A DNA stretch of 64,000 bases from SOIA01 sp964348015 (GTDB lineage Bacteria; Acidobacteriota; Aminicenantia; Aminicenantales; Aminicenantaceae): assembly GCA_964348015.1 (NCBI GenBank), contig CAYGBC010000054.1, positions 22,715-86,714 of the forward strand, written 5' to 3'. Position 1 is the stretch's first letter; every line of letters begins with the position of its first letter. The position numbers and the translations under genes were made by a program. The notes beneath the pieces are model-generated. The model did no database searches. It worked only from the letters and a program-made list of their open reading frames with translations, and had not been told where the DNA came from. Below are positions 9,278 to 18,794 of this stretch, one piece after another.

Positions 9278-11182
9278 ATGACTGAGATTTTCTGGCTCAT
9301 TCCGTTCGTGCCCGCCTTGAGCACCCTTATCCTGGCTCTGTTCGGAACGAAGCTTCCTAAAAAATACGTCTCGTTCCAGGCGTGTTTGGCCGTTTTTGGC
9401 TCCTTTGTCATCTCGGTCATATCCTTCCTGGGTCTTCTCCAGGTCTCGCATGAAAGCTATCCTCTGGTGAAAAACCTCTTTTCCTGGATCAGCTCGGGAA
9501 GCTTCAACGTCAACCTTTCCCTCCAGCTCGACCCGCTCTCCGCAGTCATGGCCATGGTCGTGAGCGGAGTCGGATTCATCATTCACGTTTATTCAGTCGG
9601 ATACATGGCCGATGATGAGGGCTACACTCGCTATTTCACTTACCTTAATCTCTTCACGTTTGCCATGCTGATACTCGTCATGGCCTCCAATATTGTCCTG
9701 ATGTTTGTGGGCTGGGAAGGCGTGGGCCTGTGCTCTTACTTGTTGATCGGCTTCTGGTTTGAAAAACATTCTGCTGCCAGCGCGGGAAAAAAGGCCTTTA
9801 TCGTCAACCGGATCGGCGACGCCGGATTTCTGCTCGGTATCATGTTTATTTTTATCCACATCGGAAGCGGTGAATTCACAGCGATCAATGCGGCGATCGG
9901 AGGAGGAGCTATCACTCAAGGATTAGCCACTTTGATCGCCATCCTTCTGTTTGTGGGGGCGACGGGAAAATCCGCCCAGATTCCTCTGTATATCTGGCTT
10001 CCCGACGCGATGGAGGGTCCGACCCCTGTCAGCGCTCTGATCCACGCCGCGACAATGGTCACGGCCGGAGTCTATATGGTCGCCCGGATGAACCTCCTGT
10101 ACGCGCTTTCCGGGACCGCTGCCCAGATTGTCGCCGTCGTTGGTGCTGTCACGGCTGTCTATGCCGCCACCATGGCCCTCACGCAGAACGACATCAAGAG
10201 GGTTCTGGCCTACTCGACAATCTCTCAGATCGGATACATGTTTATCGGATGCGGTGTCGGAGCCTATGCGGCCGGAATGTTCCACCTGTACACGCATGCC
10301 TTCTTCAAGAGCCTCCTGTTTTTGGCTGCCGGGAGTGTGATGCACGCCCTTTCCGGTGAACTGAACATGAAAAAGATGGGAGGGCTGCGGAAATACCTCC
10401 CCTTCACCTACCCCACTTTCCTGATCGGCGCGATCGCCATCGCCGGAATCCCTTTTCTCTCGGGCTTTTTTTCAAAGGATGCGATACTCACAGCCGCCTA
10501 CGCGAACGGGCATTATCTTGCCTGGGGTTTAGGAATCCTGGGTGCCGTATTGACGGCCTTCTACATGTTCCGTCTTATCTTCCTGACTTTTCACGGGAAA
10601 GAGCGGCTCGAGCCTGAAGTCAAGGAACACATTCATGAATCTCCCCCCGTTATGACCATTCCTCTGATCATCCTCGCTTTCTTTTCGATCATCGCGGGCT
10701 ATGTGGGGCTGCCTGTTGTTGTGGGAAAAAACCTCAACTTTTTTGGGCATTTCCTGGAGCCTGTATTGAGAGGTGGTCATGAAGCGCACATCAGCCACGA
10801 GCTGGAATGGATCCTGATCGGCATTTCGGTCGGAGTGGCAGTCCTGGGAATCATCATCGCCTGGTTCTTCTACATCAAAGCTCCGAGTATCCCGGGAAAG
10901 TTCAGAGAGCGGTTCCCGCGTATCTATAAACTTCTGTATAACAAATACTATATGGACGAGATCTATAATGCGGCCTTTGTGAATCCGACTGTCAGAGGCT
11001 CGGAAAAAATATACGACCATTTTGACCTGAAAGTCATCGACGGCGCGGTCAACGGATCGGCGTCAGTCACCGGTCTCACTGGAAAAATCCTGAGCTATTT
11101 CCAGAGCGGTTTGATCAAAGACTACGCCTTGATCTTTCTTTTAGGAGTCATTATATTCATCGGCTTTTTGATAATTTTTTAA
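9278..11182 (+). CDS. nuoL: NADH-quinone oxidoreductase subunit L (antiporter-like proton channel)
   Basis: 634 residues, near the family norm. The antiporter-like core is clear: GWEGVGLCSYLLIGFWF near 147-163 with the key Glu, then the LPDAMEGPTPVSALIHAATM block and the broken helices of the channel. The C-terminal part carries the long lateral helix and last transmembrane segment. It is the most distal proton-pumping subunit of complex I. The ATG follows the nuoK stop by one base. Confidence 0.97.
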   Translation: MTEIFWLIPFVPALSTLILALFGTKLPKKYVSFQACLAVFGSFVISVISFLGLLQVSHESYPLVKNLFSWISSGSFNVNLSLQLDPLSAVMAMVVSGVGFIIHVYSVGYMADDEGYTRYFTYLNLFTFAMLILVMASNIVLMFVGWEGVGLCSYLLIGFWFEKHSAASAGKKAFIVNRIGDAGFLLGIMFIFIHIGSGEFTAINAAIGGGAITQGLATLIAILLFVGATGKSAQIPLYIWLPDAMEGPTPVSALIHAATMVTAGVYMVARMNLLYALSGTAAQIVAVVGAVTAVYAATMALTQNDIKRVLAYSTISQIGYMFIGCGVGAYAAGMFHLYTHAFFKSLLFLAAGSVMHALSGELNMKKMGGLRKYLPFTYPTFLIGAIAIAGIPFLSGFFSKDAILTAAYANGHYLAWGLGILGAVLTAFYMFRLIFLTFHGKERLEPEVKEHIHESPPVMTIPLIILAFFSIIAGYVGLPVVVGKNLNFFGHFLEPVLRGGHEAHISHELEWILIGISVGVAVLGIIIAWFFYIKAPSIPGKFRERFPRIYKLLYNKYYMDEIYNAAFVNPTVRGSEKIYDHFDLKVIDGAVNGSASVTGLTGKILSYFQSGLIKDYALIFLLGVIIFIGFLIIF

Positions 11183-11183
11183 A

Positions 11184-12767
11184 ATGAACTTTCCAATACT
11201 GAGTGTCGTCACGTTTCTCCCACTGGCCGGAGCCACTCTGCTCATCTTCCTCAACAAGAAAAAGGAAAACCTTCTCCGGTATATCACGCTGGGTGTGACC
11301 CTTCTGACATTTATCATTTCCCTCTTCCTGTACTTCAACTTCAGCTCCTCGACTGCGGATCCTCAATTTGTGGAGAAAAGTGTCTGGCTCGGATATGGAA
11401 TCAAATATCATGTTGGGATCGACGGGATAAGCCTATTCCTCGTGCTGTTGACCACTTTCCTGATGCCGATCACCATCCTTTCCTCCTGGACATACATCAA
11501 AAAGAGAACCAAGGAATACCTGATCTTCATGCTGATGCTCGAGACAGGGATCATCGGCGTGTTTGTTGCGCTCAACCTGTTCCTCTTTTACGTGTTCTGG
11601 GAAGCCATGCTGATCCCGATGTACTTCCTGATCGGAGTTTGGGGAGGACACCGCAAGATCTATGCCACGATCAAATTTGTCCTGTTCACCATGGTGGGCA
11701 GCCTGTTGATGCTGGTGGCCATCTTTTACCTCTACTCGGCCTATTACAAGGCGACCGGCATGTATTCTCTCAACCTTTTCGATTTTTACGACCTGTCGCT
11801 GAATCCAGGCATTCAAATCTGGCTCTTTCTCGCCTTTGCGCTGGCTTTTGCCATAAAAGTGCCGATGTTCCCCTTCCACACGTGGCTTCCGGATGCTCAC
11901 GTGGAGGCCCCGACAGCTGGGTCTGTCATCCTGGCCGCCGTTCTGTTGAAGATGGGGACTTACGGTTTCCTCCGTTTTGCCCTGCCTCTCTTTCCGAGCG
12001 CGGTGATCAAATTTCTTCCCTTACTCGCCGTGCTCAGCCTGATAGGGATCATCTACGGAGGCCTGATGGCCCTGATCCAAAAGGACGTGAAATCCCTTGT
12101 CGCCTACTCGAGCGTCAGCCATATGGGATTGATCATGCTCGCTGTATTTTCTCTGAATACCGAAGCGATGGAAGGAGCGATTTACCAGATGCTCAACCAT
12201 GGATTGAGCACGGGGGCCCTGTTTTTGGCTGTGGGCATTCTGTATGAGAGGTCGCACACCCGACTGATCCGAGACTACGGGGGTGTCAGCAAGAAAATGC
12301 CTGTCTTTGCCGCCTTTTTCCTCATCTGCATGCTTTCGTCTGTGGGGCTGCCCGGACTCAACGGTTTTATAGGAGAGGTCCTGTGTATTTTCGGAATCTT
12401 CAAGGCTAACAAGATCTTCGCGATCCTGGGTGTGACCACAGTCATACTGGCTGCGGGCTACCTCTTCTGGATGTTCCAGAGAGTGATGCACGGACCGATC
12501 ACCAATGAGAAAGTCGAGACTTTTAAAGATCTCAATAAAAGAGAGATTGCTTATCTTGTGCCGATTGTCATCATGATGTTCTGGATGGGAATCTTCCCGA
12601 ATATGTTTTTGAGGAAAATGGACAGCTCAGTGTCGCATCTTCTCACAATGGTCAACACAAAAAAAGCCACTGTCTCTCAAACGCTCAAAAATCCGGATGT
12701 GCTGGTCAAAATCGACGATCAGACTCCGGAAGAACAAAATAAGGATAAGGAAGAACAAACCCGATGA
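11184..12767 (+). CDS. nuoM: NADH-quinone oxidoreductase subunit M (antiporter-like proton channel)
   Basis: 527 residues with about fourteen transmembrane helices. Diagnostic segments are VFWEAMLIPMYFLIGVWGG, with the key Glu, and FHTWLPDAHVEAPTAGSVIL. A short charged tail follows the last helix (EEQNKDKEEQTR). The stop overlaps the nuoN ATG (ATGA at 12764). It is the central proton channel subunit of the membrane arm. Confidence 0.97.
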   Translation: MNFPILSVVTFLPLAGATLLIFLNKKKENLLRYITLGVTLLTFIISLFLYFNFSSSTADPQFVEKSVWLGYGIKYHVGIDGISLFLVLLTTFLMPITILSSWTYIKKRTKEYLIFMLMLETGIIGVFVALNLFLFYVFWEAMLIPMYFLIGVWGGHRKIYATIKFVLFTMVGSLLMLVAIFYLYSAYYKATGMYSLNLFDFYDLSLNPGIQIWLFLAFALAFAIKVPMFPFHTWLPDAHVEAPTAGSVILAAVLLKMGTYGFLRFALPLFPSAVIKFLPLLAVLSLIGIIYGGLMALIQKDVKSLVAYSSVSHMGLIMLAVFSLNTEAMEGAIYQMLNHGLSTGALFLAVGILYERSHTRLIRDYGGVSKKMPVFAAFFLICMLSSVGLPGLNGFIGEVLCIFGIFKANKIFAILGVTTVILAAGYLFWMFQRVMHGPITNEKVETFKDLNKREIAYLVPIVIMMFWMGIFPNMFLRKMDSSVSHLLTMVNTKKATVSQTLKNPDVLVKIDDQTPEEQNKDKEEQTR

Positions 12768-14191
12768 ACAGCTTTTTTGCCCTGCTTCCTCTTTTGATCA
12801 TCGTGTTCGTCGCCCTTGCGGTCTTGATCCTTGAAGTCTTCCTGAAGAGAGAGAATAGAGACTATTTGGCCTACATCTCTCTCGGCTTCCTCGTGATCTG
12901 CGCGTTCGTGTGCATCCGGTTCTGGAACAAAGCCTATTATTACTTCAACGGGACTCTCCAGCTGGATCAGTTGGCCCTCTTTTTCACGTTCCTGCTCCTG
13001 ATCTCTGCTGGATTTGTCATCCTTCTCGCGATGAAATACATCTCCCTTCAAGATGTGAATTGCGGCGAGTTCTATGCTCTTCTTCTGCTGGCCGTCTCGG
13101 GTGCGATCATCATGGTCTCATCTCAAGATATGCTGGTCATTATTTTGGGATTGGAAGTGCTGTCCATCTCGAGTTATGCTTTGGCCGGGTTGAAGAGAAG
13201 GGATAAGCTGTCCTCGGAAGCCGCCATAAAGTATTTCCTGTTGGGAAGTTTTGCCACTGCTTTTCTGCTTTTCGGACTGGCGCTCGTCTACGGGGCGTCT
13301 CGTTCCACAGGCATTCCCACGATCATCCGGTTCTTCAACGCGGAAGCGGACCTGAGTTTGATGGCTCTTATCGGTTTGGGCCTGATCGTCATCGGATTCG
13401 GGTTCAAGATCGCGCTGGTGCCTTTCCACATGTGGACACCGGATGTCTATCAGGGCGCGCCGACTCCGATCACAGCCTTCTTTTCTGTAGTGCCCAAAGC
13501 CGCGTGCTTTGCCATATTTCTCCGCATATTCTATCCCTTCTGGAAGACTGCCTTCGACTCTCAGGCCATCTTCTGGCTTCTGTGGGGAATAAGCGTTTTG
13601 ACCATGGTCGTCGGAAACCTCATAGCCCTGCGCCAGACGAATGTGAAGAGAATCCTGGCTTACTCCAGCATCGCCCATGCGGGATACCTGCTCGTGGCGA
13701 TTCTGGCCCAGGACAGCTCGAGTCTGGTCTTTTACTTGACGGTCTACCTCTTCATGAATATGGGTGCTTTTGCCGCTGTCATCGCCCTGAGCAAAAAAGA
13801 TAAGGAATACCTCGAGCTCGAGGATTACTCAGGCATCGGGTTCAAGTACCCGTGGATTGGAGTCACTTTATCCGTTTTTCTCCTCTCGCTTGCTGGTTTC
13901 CCTCCCACCGGGGGCTTTTTGGCGAAGTTTTACGTTTTCGCTTCCGCTGTCAGGCAGGGGTTGGTCCCGCTGGTGATCATCGGAGTCCTGGCCAGCCTCA
14001 TATCGGTTTTTTACTATTTGAGAATCATCGTTCACATGTACATGCGTGAGCCCACACGTGAAGTCGATATCGTCGTAGAAAATCCGGCTCTGTTTCTCGT
14101 GTTGTTCCTCTGCCTCTACGGAGTGCTCCAGCTGGGATTGTATCCGCGGAACATCCTCGCTCTGATCAACCAGGCCGTCAACCTCCTCTAG
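12764..14191 (+). CDS. nuoN: NADH-quinone oxidoreductase subunit N (antiporter-like proton channel)
   Basis: 475 residues. The conserved VIILGLEVLSISSYALAG helix carries the key Glu, and PFHMWTPDVYQGAPTPITAF is the NuoN version of the antiporter motif. Last gene of the nuoJKLMN cluster; a family A inverted-repeat element starts 7 bp after its stop and rnpB is transcribed toward it, so the element may be a two-way transcription boundary. Confidence 0.97.
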   Translation: MNSFFALLPLLIIVFVALAVLILEVFLKRENRDYLAYISLGFLVICAFVCIRFWNKAYYYFNGTLQLDQLALFFTFLLLISAGFVILLAMKYISLQDVNCGEFYALLLLAVSGAIIMVSSQDMLVIILGLEVLSISSYALAGLKRRDKLSSEAAIKYFLLGSFATAFLLFGLALVYGASRSTGIPTIIRFFNAEADLSLMALIGLGLIVIGFGFKIALVPFHMWTPDVYQGAPTPITAFFSVVPKAACFAIFLRIFYPFWKTAFDSQAIFWLLWGISVLTMVVGNLIALRQTNVKRILAYSSIAHAGYLLVAILAQDSSSLVFYLTVYLFMNMGAFAAVIALSKKDKEYLELEDYSGIGFKYPWIGVTLSVFLLSLAGFPPTGGFLAKFYVFASAVRQGLVPLVIIGVLASLISVFYYLRIIVHMYMREPTREVDIVVENPALFLVLFLCLYGVLQLGLYPRNILALINQAVNLL

Positions 14192-14198
14192 TCCTCTA

Positions 14199-14426
14199 GG
14201 GGTCGCGTCTTAACATTTAACATTCCTCGCCAAGTGCCGAATATTAAGTGCCGCATCTTAACATTTGACATTTTCCATTTCTTCAATAATTTTTCAATCT
14301 ATGATTCATAAAAACAGAAATGCTGTCTAGTAAAGTTAAATCAGGGAATATGGAAATTGAATGTTAAGATCTGACCCCTTTGGTTCTATTGATATTGACA
14401 AATGTTAAATGTTAAGACGCGACCCC
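14199..14426. repeat. Inverted-repeat element, family A, copy 1
   Basis: 228 bp, bounded by GGGGTCGCGTCTTAACATTT on the left and its reverse complement on the right. A second, inner pair related to the same motif (GCATCTTAACATTTGACATT and ATGTTAAGATCTGACCCC) is nested inside. It has no coding capacity. Copies 2 and 3 lie at 21607 and 49334 with the same ends and different middles. Structure and size resemble REP/REPIN or MITE-type elements moved in trans by a Y1 transposase; no transposase is in the window. Confidence 0.9.
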
Positions 14427-14436
14427 ATATAGAAAA

Positions 14437-14826
14437 GGCTGGAGCAGGGCGTAAGCCGAATTCTGTTCCCACCGGAGTTCCGGCGGGGGCGGTTATTTAT
14501 CTAACCTCTTGATTGCTCAAGGGGATGAGCGACCTACCCGCCCCATGAGACGGGCCGCCTCTGAATGGGCCAATTTGGTCTTTCTCCGGATGGGGTTTGC
14601 CAAGCTCCTGATGTCACCATCAGGACGGTGAGCTCTTACCTCACCTTTTCACCCTTACCTCACAAGAAAAGTGAAACACTCCTCTTCTGAGGCGGTATGT
14701 TTTCTGTGGCACTTTCCTCCGATCGCTCGGAGTCGCGGTTAACGACCATCCTGCCCTGTGGAGTTCGGACTTTCCTCCCCTTACTTCTTTGGAGAAGAAG
14801 GAGCAACCGCCTCGCCTACTCCAGCC
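14437..14826 (-). ncRNA. rnpB: RNase P RNA, bacterial type A-like
   Basis: On the minus strand the universal blocks are present in order: GAGGAAAGTCCGAACTCC near the 5' end, CACAGAAAACATACCGCC, GGTAAGGGTGAAAAGGTG, GGTAAGAGCTCACC, the P12-like region, GGCCCGTCTCATGGGGCGGG, and ACAGAATTCGGCTTA near the 3' end. P1 pairs GGCTGGAG (14819-14826) with CTCCAGCC (14437-14444). This places about 46 nt of the 5' end inside the preceding regulator CDS. A possible promoter (TTGTAC and CATAAA, 20 bp apart) lies further inside that CDS. The 3' end runs toward a family A repeat. Confidence 0.93.
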
Positions 14827-16193
14827 TCTATTTTTATGCCGTAATGCTCTAACTTCTTGTACAAATTACTCCGCGGAGTATCGATCTCTCTGGCCGTCTG
14901 GGAGATATTCCAGTCATTCTCCTTCAGCTTGGCCAGGATAAAATCTTTTTCCGCTTGCTCCCTGAACTCTTTCAACGTCTTAGCTCCTGTAGCTTCAGGA
15001 AGGTGTAGGGGAACCTCGCCTCTTATCTGTTCAGGCAGATCCTTTTTTTCAATTGTATCCGCTTCTGTCATGATAATCAATCTCTCGACCACATTCCTCA
15101 ACTCCCGGACGTTCCCTTTCCATGGATATTGCGCCATCGCTTTCACTGCATTCTTCGAGAATTTTTTCGATTTGAAATTGTTTTCCTCCGCGTATATTTG
15201 GCTGAAGTATTCCATCAGGACCGGAATATCCTGCTTTTTTTCCCTCAAAGGAGGCGAATATAATGGAATGACATTCAGCCGGAAAAAAAGGTCTTCCCGG
15301 AAACGCCCCTCCTTTTTTTCCTGTTTCAAATCTTTGTTTGTCGCTGCAATAACCCGGACATCCACCTTGTTGATCTTACTCGAGCCGACTTTCTGGACTT
15401 CTCCTTCTTCAAGAACACGGAGAACCTTGGACTGAGTTTTCAAGCTCATATCTGCGATCTCATCGAGGAAGATCGTCCCTCCATCCGCTTGTTCAAACTT
15501 GCCCGATTTTTTTTCCGTGGCTCCTGTGAACGCGCCTTTCTCATGGCCGAAAAGCTCACTCTCGATGAGCTCCTCCGGGATCGCCGCGCAGTTCACCTGG
15601 ATAAACCGCTCTTTCGCTCTCAGGCTGTGTTTGTGGATCGCCCGGGCGATGAGCTCCTTTCCTGTCCCGCTCTCTCCGTAAATCAGGACTGTGGCGTTAG
15701 TGGGAGCCGTCTTTTGGATCTCCTTCCACAGTTCTTTCATCGAAGGATGATTTCCCACAAGCTCGTACCTTTTCTCCGCTTTAGTCCTCAAGTCCTGGCA
15801 CTCGCGCAGGAGTTTGTTCTGGTTCAACGCATTCCGGATACACAGCAGCACGCGTTCTCTTTGAAGAGGCTTTTCCAGAAAATCAAAAGCGCCCAGCTTT
15901 GTCGCATCCACCGCCGTCTTGATCGTCCCATGACCGGATACCATGACCACCTCTGGAGCATACGGCTTCTTCTTCAACTCCTCCAGGACTTCCAGCCCAT
16001 CCCTTCCGGGGAGTTTAACATCCAGCAGGACAAGATCCAATCCCACAGTTTCTTCCAGAACCTCCAGCGCCTCCTCTCCGTCTGCAGCTTCGATGAAGTC
16101 GTAGCCCTCGTATTCCAGAATCATCTTAAGCGACTTCCGGATGTTTTCCTCATCATCCACGACTAAAATTTTGGCCTTGGGGCGATTCTTCAT
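14781..16193 (-). CDS. NtrC-family sigma-54-dependent response regulator
   Basis: 470 residues from the ATG at 16193, preceded by AAAGGAAAG; an upstream TTG at 16217 is less likely. Domains in order: a receiver with phospho-acceptor Asp in DLVLLDVKLPGRDG (about 45-60), an AAA+ domain with Walker A GESGTGKEL, the sigma-54 contact loop GAFTGA and Walker B GGTIFLDEI, and a Fis-type helix-turn-helix (NISQTAREIDTPRSNLYKKL). The last 15 or so residues (AGVGEAVAPSSPKK) follow the helix-turn-helix and are encoded by the P1-P3 region of rnpB. No sensor kinase gene adjoins it. It activates unknown sigma-54 promoters. Confidence 0.94.
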   Translation of the reverse strand: MKNRPKAKILVVDDEENIRKSLKMILEYEGYDFIEAADGEEALEVLEETVGLDLVLLDVKLPGRDGLEVLEELKKKPYAPEVVMVSGHGTIKTAVDATKLGAFDFLEKPLQRERVLLCIRNALNQNKLLRECQDLRTKAEKRYELVGNHPSMKELWKEIQKTAPTNATVLIYGESGTGKELIARAIHKHSLRAKERFIQVNCAAIPEELIESELFGHEKGAFTGATEKKSGKFEQADGGTIFLDEIADMSLKTQSKVLRVLEEGEVQKVGSSKINKVDVRVIAATNKDLKQEKKEGRFREDLFFRLNVIPLYSPPLREKKQDIPVLMEYFSQIYAEENNFKSKKFSKNAVKAMAQYPWKGNVRELRNVVERLIIMTEADTIEKKDLPEQIRGEVPLHLPEATGAKTLKEFREQAEKDFILAKLKENDWNISQTAREIDTPRSNLYKKLEHYGIKIEAGVGEAVAPSSPKK

Positions 16194-16362
16194 TGTTTTC
16201 TTTCCTTTTTGGGGCAAGAGTACTCTTCTTCTACAGTCTTTTTGTTCCTTTTAGGGCTAACTGCTTCCTTATTATCCCAAAAATCTTGTGTTTTTAAAAG
16301 CCTGACACGGCTTGCCAGTCAATCTTGCCTCCCTCGATTCATTATTGTAAGATTGAATTAGG

Positions 16363-17367
16363 ATGTGGAGTAAGCTGTGGAGACCCTTGCTGTTGATTCT
16401 CCTCGTGATCCTGACGGGAATTATCGGTTTTCACATCATCGAAGGGTGGCCCCTCTTTGACAGCCTCTACATGACTGTCATCACGATCACTACGGTCGGT
16501 TTCCAAGAAGTCTACGCTCTCTCCCCTGCCGGCCGGATATTCACCATCTTTATCATATTGGGTGGAGTGGGCGCCGCCCTGTTCGCCTTCACTAAACTGG
16601 CTGAAATCGTCTTCGAAGGGGGATTCTATAAATATTTACGGAGAAGAAGGATGGAAAAAAAGCTTTCTCACCTGAAAGACCACTATATCATCTGCGGCCA
16701 CGGCCGGATGGGAAGAGAAGTGAGAGAACGGCTGGAATATGAGAACGTGCCGTATGTCGTGATCGACAATAACGAAGAGAAACTGAAACTCATGGCGCCG
16801 GCTCAAAAAGGTTTTGCCATCCTGGGAGATGCCTCTCAGGAAGAAGTCCTTATAGAGGCTGGAATCAAGAAGGCCAAAGGCCTGGCAGCTCTTCTTCCGA
16901 CTGACGCGGATAATCTTTACCTCATACTGACTGTCAGACTCCTCAATCCCTCGATCTTTCTCCTTGCCAAAGCTCTGGACGAAGAAGCCGAGAGGAAACT
17001 TCTCCAGATCGGAGCCAACAGAGTTGTCAGCCCGTTCAAACTGAGCGGATTAAAAATCGCCCAGGGCTTGATCCGCCCCACACTGGTGGATTTCATGGAC
17101 CTGATTATCCGGAGAAAAGAAATTGCTCTGTTTATAGAGGAATTTGCGGTGACAAAGGATTCATGCCTGACCGACCGCACTCTCAAGGAATGCGACATAC
17201 GCAAAACATCAAACGTCATCGTGGTCGCTGTGAAAAAACCCGGTAAAGATATCGTGTTCAACCCCTCTCCGGATATCAAACTGGAAACAGGTGATATTAT
17301 CCTTGTCCTGGGAGACGAGAAGGAAGTCAGCCGGTTCGAATCTGCATTTTTAGGAGCTCAACCTTGA
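16363..17367 (+). CDS. Two-helix potassium channel with RCK (TrkA-N/TrkA-C) domains
   Basis: 334 residues. Two transmembrane helices flank a pore loop with filter TTVGFQE (T43-E49); the usual Asp after TVGY/FG is replaced by Gln-Glu. An RCK domain follows, with Rossmann motif CGHGRMGREV near 111-120 and a GDAS loop, then a TrkA-C domain at the C-terminus. This is the MthK-like layout of a ligand- or nucleotide-gated K+ channel in the inner membrane. Its stop overlaps the start of the next gene, a peptidase, so the three genes to 20129 are probably one operon. Confidence 0.93.
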   Translation: MWSKLWRPLLLILLVILTGIIGFHIIEGWPLFDSLYMTVITITTVGFQEVYALSPAGRIFTIFIILGGVGAALFAFTKLAEIVFEGGFYKYLRRRRMEKKLSHLKDHYIICGHGRMGREVRERLEYENVPYVVIDNNEEKLKLMAPAQKGFAILGDASQEEVLIEAGIKKAKGLAALLPTDADNLYLILTVRLLNPSIFLLAKALDEEAERKLLQIGANRVVSPFKLSGLKIAQGLIRPTLVDFMDLIIRRKEIALFIEEFAVTKDSCLTDRTLKECDIRKTSNVIVVAVKKPGKDIVFNPSPDIKLETGDIILVLGDEKEVSRFESAFLGAQP

Positions 17368-18794
17368 AAGTCCACACATTGAATCCGTCTCCTATGACAG
17401 GATATCTTCAGTGTCAGGAGGGTCTCGTTATAAGGGAATGCGTTGTCAAAAAAATCACTGCCCTCACTCTGCTTCTCTTTTTATCTTTTCTCCCTTTCGC
17501 TAACGCTCAAGAAGATGCACAAACTAAGCAATTCGAACTGGAGAACGGATTCAGGGTATTTCTTGTAGAGAAGCACACTCTTCCTCTGGTCAATTGTGTT
17601 GTGGCCGTGGACCTGGGGACTAAAGATGAATCCGAGGAGACAAGTGGATTGGTCCACATCCTCGAGCATTACATTCTCTTCAGGGGAACTGCGCTCAGGA
17701 GCGGGACTCAGGTCAGCCAGGACATACGCCGCCACGGCGCGTATTTCAACGCCCATACGGGAATGGACCTGGCTGTGTTCGAAATTTCCCTTCCATCTGA
17801 GCATGCGGACTTCGCGCTCAAAAATCAAAAGGAAATACTGTTCAATTTGAAAATCAACCAGGATGACCTTGATGATGAGAAAAAGGTTCTGCTCGAGGAG
17901 ATCAGCCAGGTTCAGGATGACCCGGTGAAACGCGCCACAACCCTCGTCTACCAGAATCTGTTCCAAAATCATCCTTATCAAAAACCTGTTTACGGGAAAA
18001 AGGAGGTCATCGAGGCGGCCACCGCGGAGCAGTTGGAAGAATTCTACCGAAAATTCTTCATTCCTCAGAACTGCACTTTGGCCGTTGTCGGTAATTTTCA
18101 AATCGAAGAAATGGAAAACACAATCAAAGAGACATTCGGAGACATAAAAAAAGGTACGGAAACTGCCCGCAGCTTTGAAAAAGTCCTCCCCCTGGATAAA
18201 ACTGTGGAAGTTAATCAGGAGATGGATATCAACCAGGCCTACCTGTTAATCGGGATGATCGGCCCTGATTTCAATCATCTTTCTCAATACGACATTGATG
18301 TGCTGGTCGAAATCCTGGCTGGCGGAGTGAGCCCAATACTCAACGCTCGCCTGCGAGGAAGAAGAAACCTCATTCACAACACCTGGATGAGGTATACAGC
18401 ATTCAAGTATGGAGGGGCCATTTTGATCTTTGTTACCTTGGACGCGAAAAACATATCCCTCGTGCAAAGAGAAATAAAAAATCTCCTCAAAGATATAAGG
18501 AGTTTTAATTTTTCGAAGGAAGATTTTCTTGGCGAAGCCCAGATCTTTGCCCTGGATTATCTGGAGAGCGCAAGAAACCAGATAAAGTTCGAGTTTCACC
18601 GTTCCCAGGAAGTGGGTCTGTTGATCGCCACATCCCTCGCCAGGTACATGCATCTGAATGAAATACAGGACCGAGGCCGTTATCTCGATTATATCAATCA
18701 TCTCAGCTCCACGGATTTGCGGAGAGCGGGTCAGGATTACATGGGCCAAGGGCGCTATGTCATCGTGACCATCGTGCCGAAAAAGAAAAAATAA
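17364..18794 (+). CDS. M16-family zinc metallopeptidase, catalytic member
   Basis: 476 residues from a TTG start at 17364, which overlaps the channel stop and has AGGAG seven bases upstream. A signal peptide (KKITALTLLLFLSFLPFANA, 29-48) makes it periplasmic or secreted. The inverted zinc motif HILEH (98-102) and the distal Glu near 178-179 (LLEEIS) are both present, so this half should be active. An M16_C domain follows. The next gene is an M16 homologue without the zinc site, so the two probably form a heterodimer that degrades peptides. Confidence 0.93.
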   Translation: MKVHTLNPSPMTGYLQCQEGLVIRECVVKKITALTLLLFLSFLPFANAQEDAQTKQFELENGFRVFLVEKHTLPLVNCVVAVDLGTKDESEETSGLVHILEHYILFRGTALRSGTQVSQDIRRHGAYFNAHTGMDLAVFEISLPSEHADFALKNQKEILFNLKINQDDLDDEKKVLLEEISQVQDDPVKRATTLVYQNLFQNHPYQKPVYGKKEVIEAATAEQLEEFYRKFFIPQNCTLAVVGNFQIEEMENTIKETFGDIKKGTETARSFEKVLPLDKTVEVNQEMDINQAYLLIGMIGPDFNHLSQYDIDVLVEILAGGVSPILNARLRGRRNLIHNTWMRYTAFKYGGAILIFVTLDAKNISLVQREIKNLLKDIRSFNFSKEDFLGEAQIFALDYLESARNQIKFEFHRSQEVGLLIATSLARYMHLNEIQDRGRYLDYINHLSSTDLRRAGQDYMGQGRYVIVTIVPKKKK

